Assembly: GCA_012511245.1 (NCBI GenBank)
Contig: JAAZGM010000121.1
Span: forward strand, 1-14,630
DNA from: Methanomicrobiales archaeon
GTDB lineage: Archaea > Halobacteriota > Methanomicrobia > Methanomicrobiales > Methanoculleaceae
Reading direction: 5' to 3'
Length of the DNA stretch: 14,630 nucleotides
Shown here one piece after another: positions 12,944 through 14,630 of this stretch (position 1 is the stretch's first letter; every line of letters starts with the position of its first letter). The translations under genes and the position numbers were made by a program. The notes below the pieces were generated by a model that ran no database searches, was not told the origin of the DNA, and was given only the letters and a program-made list of their open reading frames with translations.

Positions 12944-14089
12944 TCAGGTCTTCGCATACATGCCCAGCACCGCAAATCCTCCATCTGAGAGCTGCACGAC
13001 ATCTGCAACGATATTCACCTCCGCCTCCGTGCCTGTTTGATTCCAGGCAATCTCACCGCGATCATCGAATTTCACGATATGGATAGGCGATCTGAGGTTG
13101 TTTCCGAAGGTGTAACCGCCGCTCTGGGAGCTTTCAAGGCAGGCACTGGCATAACCTCCATCAGAGGTCCGGGCAACGGGGCAGGGTATATCCAGTTCCG
13201 TTACACTCATATCCGCACCACCCCGGCCAAGGACTCGATCGACCGTGACCGATCTTCCGACGACCTCCCCTTCCAGGGTTCTGCCGACCTTGTAGAGCAG
13301 CTCCACGCTGCCGTCCGGCCTCCCCCGTAGCAAGTATACCCAGTATAGCGTGACTTCGGTGAACACAGGTTCTTTTTCGAAGGTGCGGTTCCAGACAACC
13401 TCGCCCTCCCTATCAAGCCGCATCACCCAGAGCGGATGCCGATCCATCGTCCCTGCAACGATGTACCCCCCGTCTGATGCCGAAGCAACCCCCAGAACCC
13501 GTCCCAATCCGAGAGCCGGGTAGGTCCGTTCCCAGAGTAGCGACCCGATATCGTTCACGACCGCCACCCAGACATCGTCACCGTGCTTGCTCCCTGCAGC
13601 CACGATGCCTCCGTCCGGCAGACCGGAAATTCCAAGCACGGATTCCGACATGTGGTGGGTCCAAATCGGCGTTCCATCGCCGGTAACCCGAAATAGAAAC
13701 CCGTCACCTGTCCCAATGGTGAAACTGCCGTCGAAATGGGAGACGACCACCTGAACCGCACGCCGTGTCGGGTAGGACCGGTTCCATTCAATGCGACCAT
13801 CCTCCGCGATCTTGAGCAGCAGGGCCTGTTCATCGCTTTCAGGAGACTGTTTGACCGATCCTCCGACAAGCAGACCACCATCTGAAACCGGCAAAAGGAT
13901 GGTGCCGTATTCGTCGCCCCCTTCATCAAAGACAGTGTGCCAGATCTCGATACCGTCAGCATCGGTTCGGGTGACGGTGAGATCATGGCGATCGACGACG
14001 AAGTCGCTTGAGAGGCATCCCGATGCAAAAACAAGGGCGATGAGGAATAAAAGAGCAAAGAGAATCGCCCGGTTACGGATCCCATCCAT
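12944..14089 (-). CDS. Lipoprotein with beta-propeller-like repeats
   Basis: This 381-residue protein has a lipoprotein signal: RNR, a hydrophobic core, then the lipobox A-S-G-C with acceptor Cys25. The mature part is built of repeats of about 40-50 residues with a G-x-x-x-W element (residues 46-50, 98-102, 139-143, 182-186, 229-233, 345-349) and a DGG or DG strand turn (70-72, 159-161, 207-208, 310-312, 369-371). This is the pattern of PQQ- or Kelch-like beta-propellers that include lines such as DGGYIVAGT. It is probably a surface-bound binding or scaffold protein; no active site is evident. Its ATG overlaps the stop of the F3 gene (TGATG), so the two are translated together. Fragments of the same gene survive at 4735-4779 and 6735-6872. 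Confidence 0.88.
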   Translation of the reverse strand: MDGIRNRAILFALLFLIALVFASGCLSSDFVVDRHDLTVTRTDADGIEIWHTVFDEGGDEYGTILLPVSDGGLLVGGSVKQSPESDEQALLLKIAEDGRIEWNRSYPTRRAVQVVVSHFDGSFTIGTGDGFLFRVTGDGTPIWTHHMSESVLGISGLPDGGIVAAGSKHGDDVWVAVVNDIGSLLWERTYPALGLGRVLGVASASDGGYIVAGTMDRHPLWVMRLDREGEVVWNRTFEKEPVFTEVTLYWVYLLRGRPDGSVELLYKVGRTLEGEVVGRSVTVDRVLGRGGADMSVTELDIPCPVARTSDGGYASACLESSQSGGYTFGNNLRSPIHIVKFDDRGEIAWNQTGTEAEVNIVADVVQLSDGGFAVLGMYAKT

Positions 14090-14630
14090 CAGAGATAGAT
14101 TCCTCCGGCAGTAACATGGTAACCGGCCGGAACCGGGACAAAGCCCGACTCCGTGCTCGGGACGAGCGTCTTCACCGTCGTCGCCCAGAGATCCCCATTG
14201 ACCAGATGTTTCCTGCTTCCGCCACCCCGGTAGTTGAGGTCGAACGAGATCGGCGTGGCATTCTCCGGCGGAACAAAACCGTCGAGGAAGACAACCGTGG
14301 TATAGGTCCCGCCCGATCCCCGGCTGAACTCTTCGACGCTCACGTTCTCGGGCGTCGCAAGCACGGGCATGAGCAGTCGGGGCTCATCTCTCTTCTCGGA
14401 TTCGCTGAATGGTATGAAGATGTCGGACACATACCCCTCCGTCGTCGTGAACGCAAGCATCTTCCCGTATGATGTCTCCCGGACCGCCGTCTGCCATCCG
14501 GAGAGGTGGCGGTCACCGATGAGCACCTCTTCTGAGATCGCGAGAACCCCCTCCGCGTTCGCCGGAACCGGGATCATGACCGTGGCGGTGCCGTTCACGG
14601 CAAGACCGGAGAGACCGGTGATCTCGATCA
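14089..14630 (-). CDS. Membrane-anchored protein, family F3 (C-terminal part; 5' end outside the window)
   Basis: The frame is open to the window edge and reads IEITGLSGLAVNGTATV at the start, which aligns within the F3 protein of 8077-8754 (from about residue 47). The gene therefore continues beyond 14630. A GTG within this block is only an internal codon. The remaining 180 residues match along their whole length, with RET-x-YGKMLAFTTTEGY, RLLMPVLATP, GTYTTVVFLDGFV, PISFDL-x-YRGG and SGFVPVPAGYHV. Variation is concentrated in short stretches between these blocks. The N-terminal membrane segment is not visible here. It is coupled to the propeller lipoprotein by a 1-base overlap, which suggests that F3 and its downstream partner are made in matched amounts. 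Confidence 0.88.
   Translation of the reverse strand, partial: IEITGLSGLAVNGTATVMIPVPANAEGVLAISEEVLIGDRHLSGWQTAVRETSYGKMLAFTTTEGYVSDIFIPFSESEKRDEPRLLMPVLATPENVSVEEFSRGSGGTYTTVVFLDGFVPPENATPISFDLNYRGGGSRKHLVNGDLWATTVKTLVPSTESGFVPVPAGYHVTAGGIYL

Overview
The window looks like a stretch of chromosome from a GC-rich methanogenic euryarchaeon, probably of the Methanomicrobiales (Methanoculleus-like). This is an inference. It rests on archaeal-type TATA boxes (TTTATA) with purine-rich upstream sequence, GGTG/GGAGG ribosome sites, several short membrane-anchored and lipid-anchored surface proteins, and a soluble bacterial-type Lon beside a MarR regulator. Every gene I accept is on the minus strand, so the window is transcribed from high to low coordinates. 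The long plus-strand reading frames are shadows of GC-rich minus-strand genes.

Layout in order of transcription. (a) 14630-12944: an operon fragment with the 3' part of a membrane protein (family F3) and a lipoprotein with beta-propeller-like repeats. (b) 12830-11204: a 194-bp promoter/leader cassette (copy C), then a 453-residue secreted protein. (c) 11101-10215: an intact single-pass membrane protein (family F1) followed by a broken F2 gene. (d) 9959-6735: cassette copy B, then a tight operon F1, F2, F3, a protein with a META (HslJ-like) domain, and a remnant of a propeller gene. (e) 6703-5142: a pilin-like scrap, cassette copy A, a 215-residue secreted protein and a TPR lipoprotein. (f) 4930-4735: fragments of another F3/propeller pair. 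(g) 4688-1743: marR, then lon, each preceded by the same 20-bp operator-like sequence, and a hairpin terminator after lon. (h) 1720-1: cassette copy D (promoter part only), then an operon of a 191-residue secreted protein, F1, F2 and the start of a lipoprotein.

The main discovery candidate is the combination of two things. One is a repeatedly duplicated set of extracytoplasmic proteins: F1 and F2, which share an LT-x-x-D-[FL]-x-x-[HY]-P motif and a C-terminal EY-x-G-x-YY, and F3 with its propeller or META partners. The other is a repeated promoter cassette that sits at almost the same distance before three otherwise different transcription units, with a shorter version before a fourth. In the three full copies about 90 bp of the predicted 5' leader is also conserved and can fold into hairpins. 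I read this as a surface-protein regulon built by duplicating the promoter together with the genes; decayed copies lie between the live ones. A second, independent finding is the shared MarR-type operator before marR and lon.
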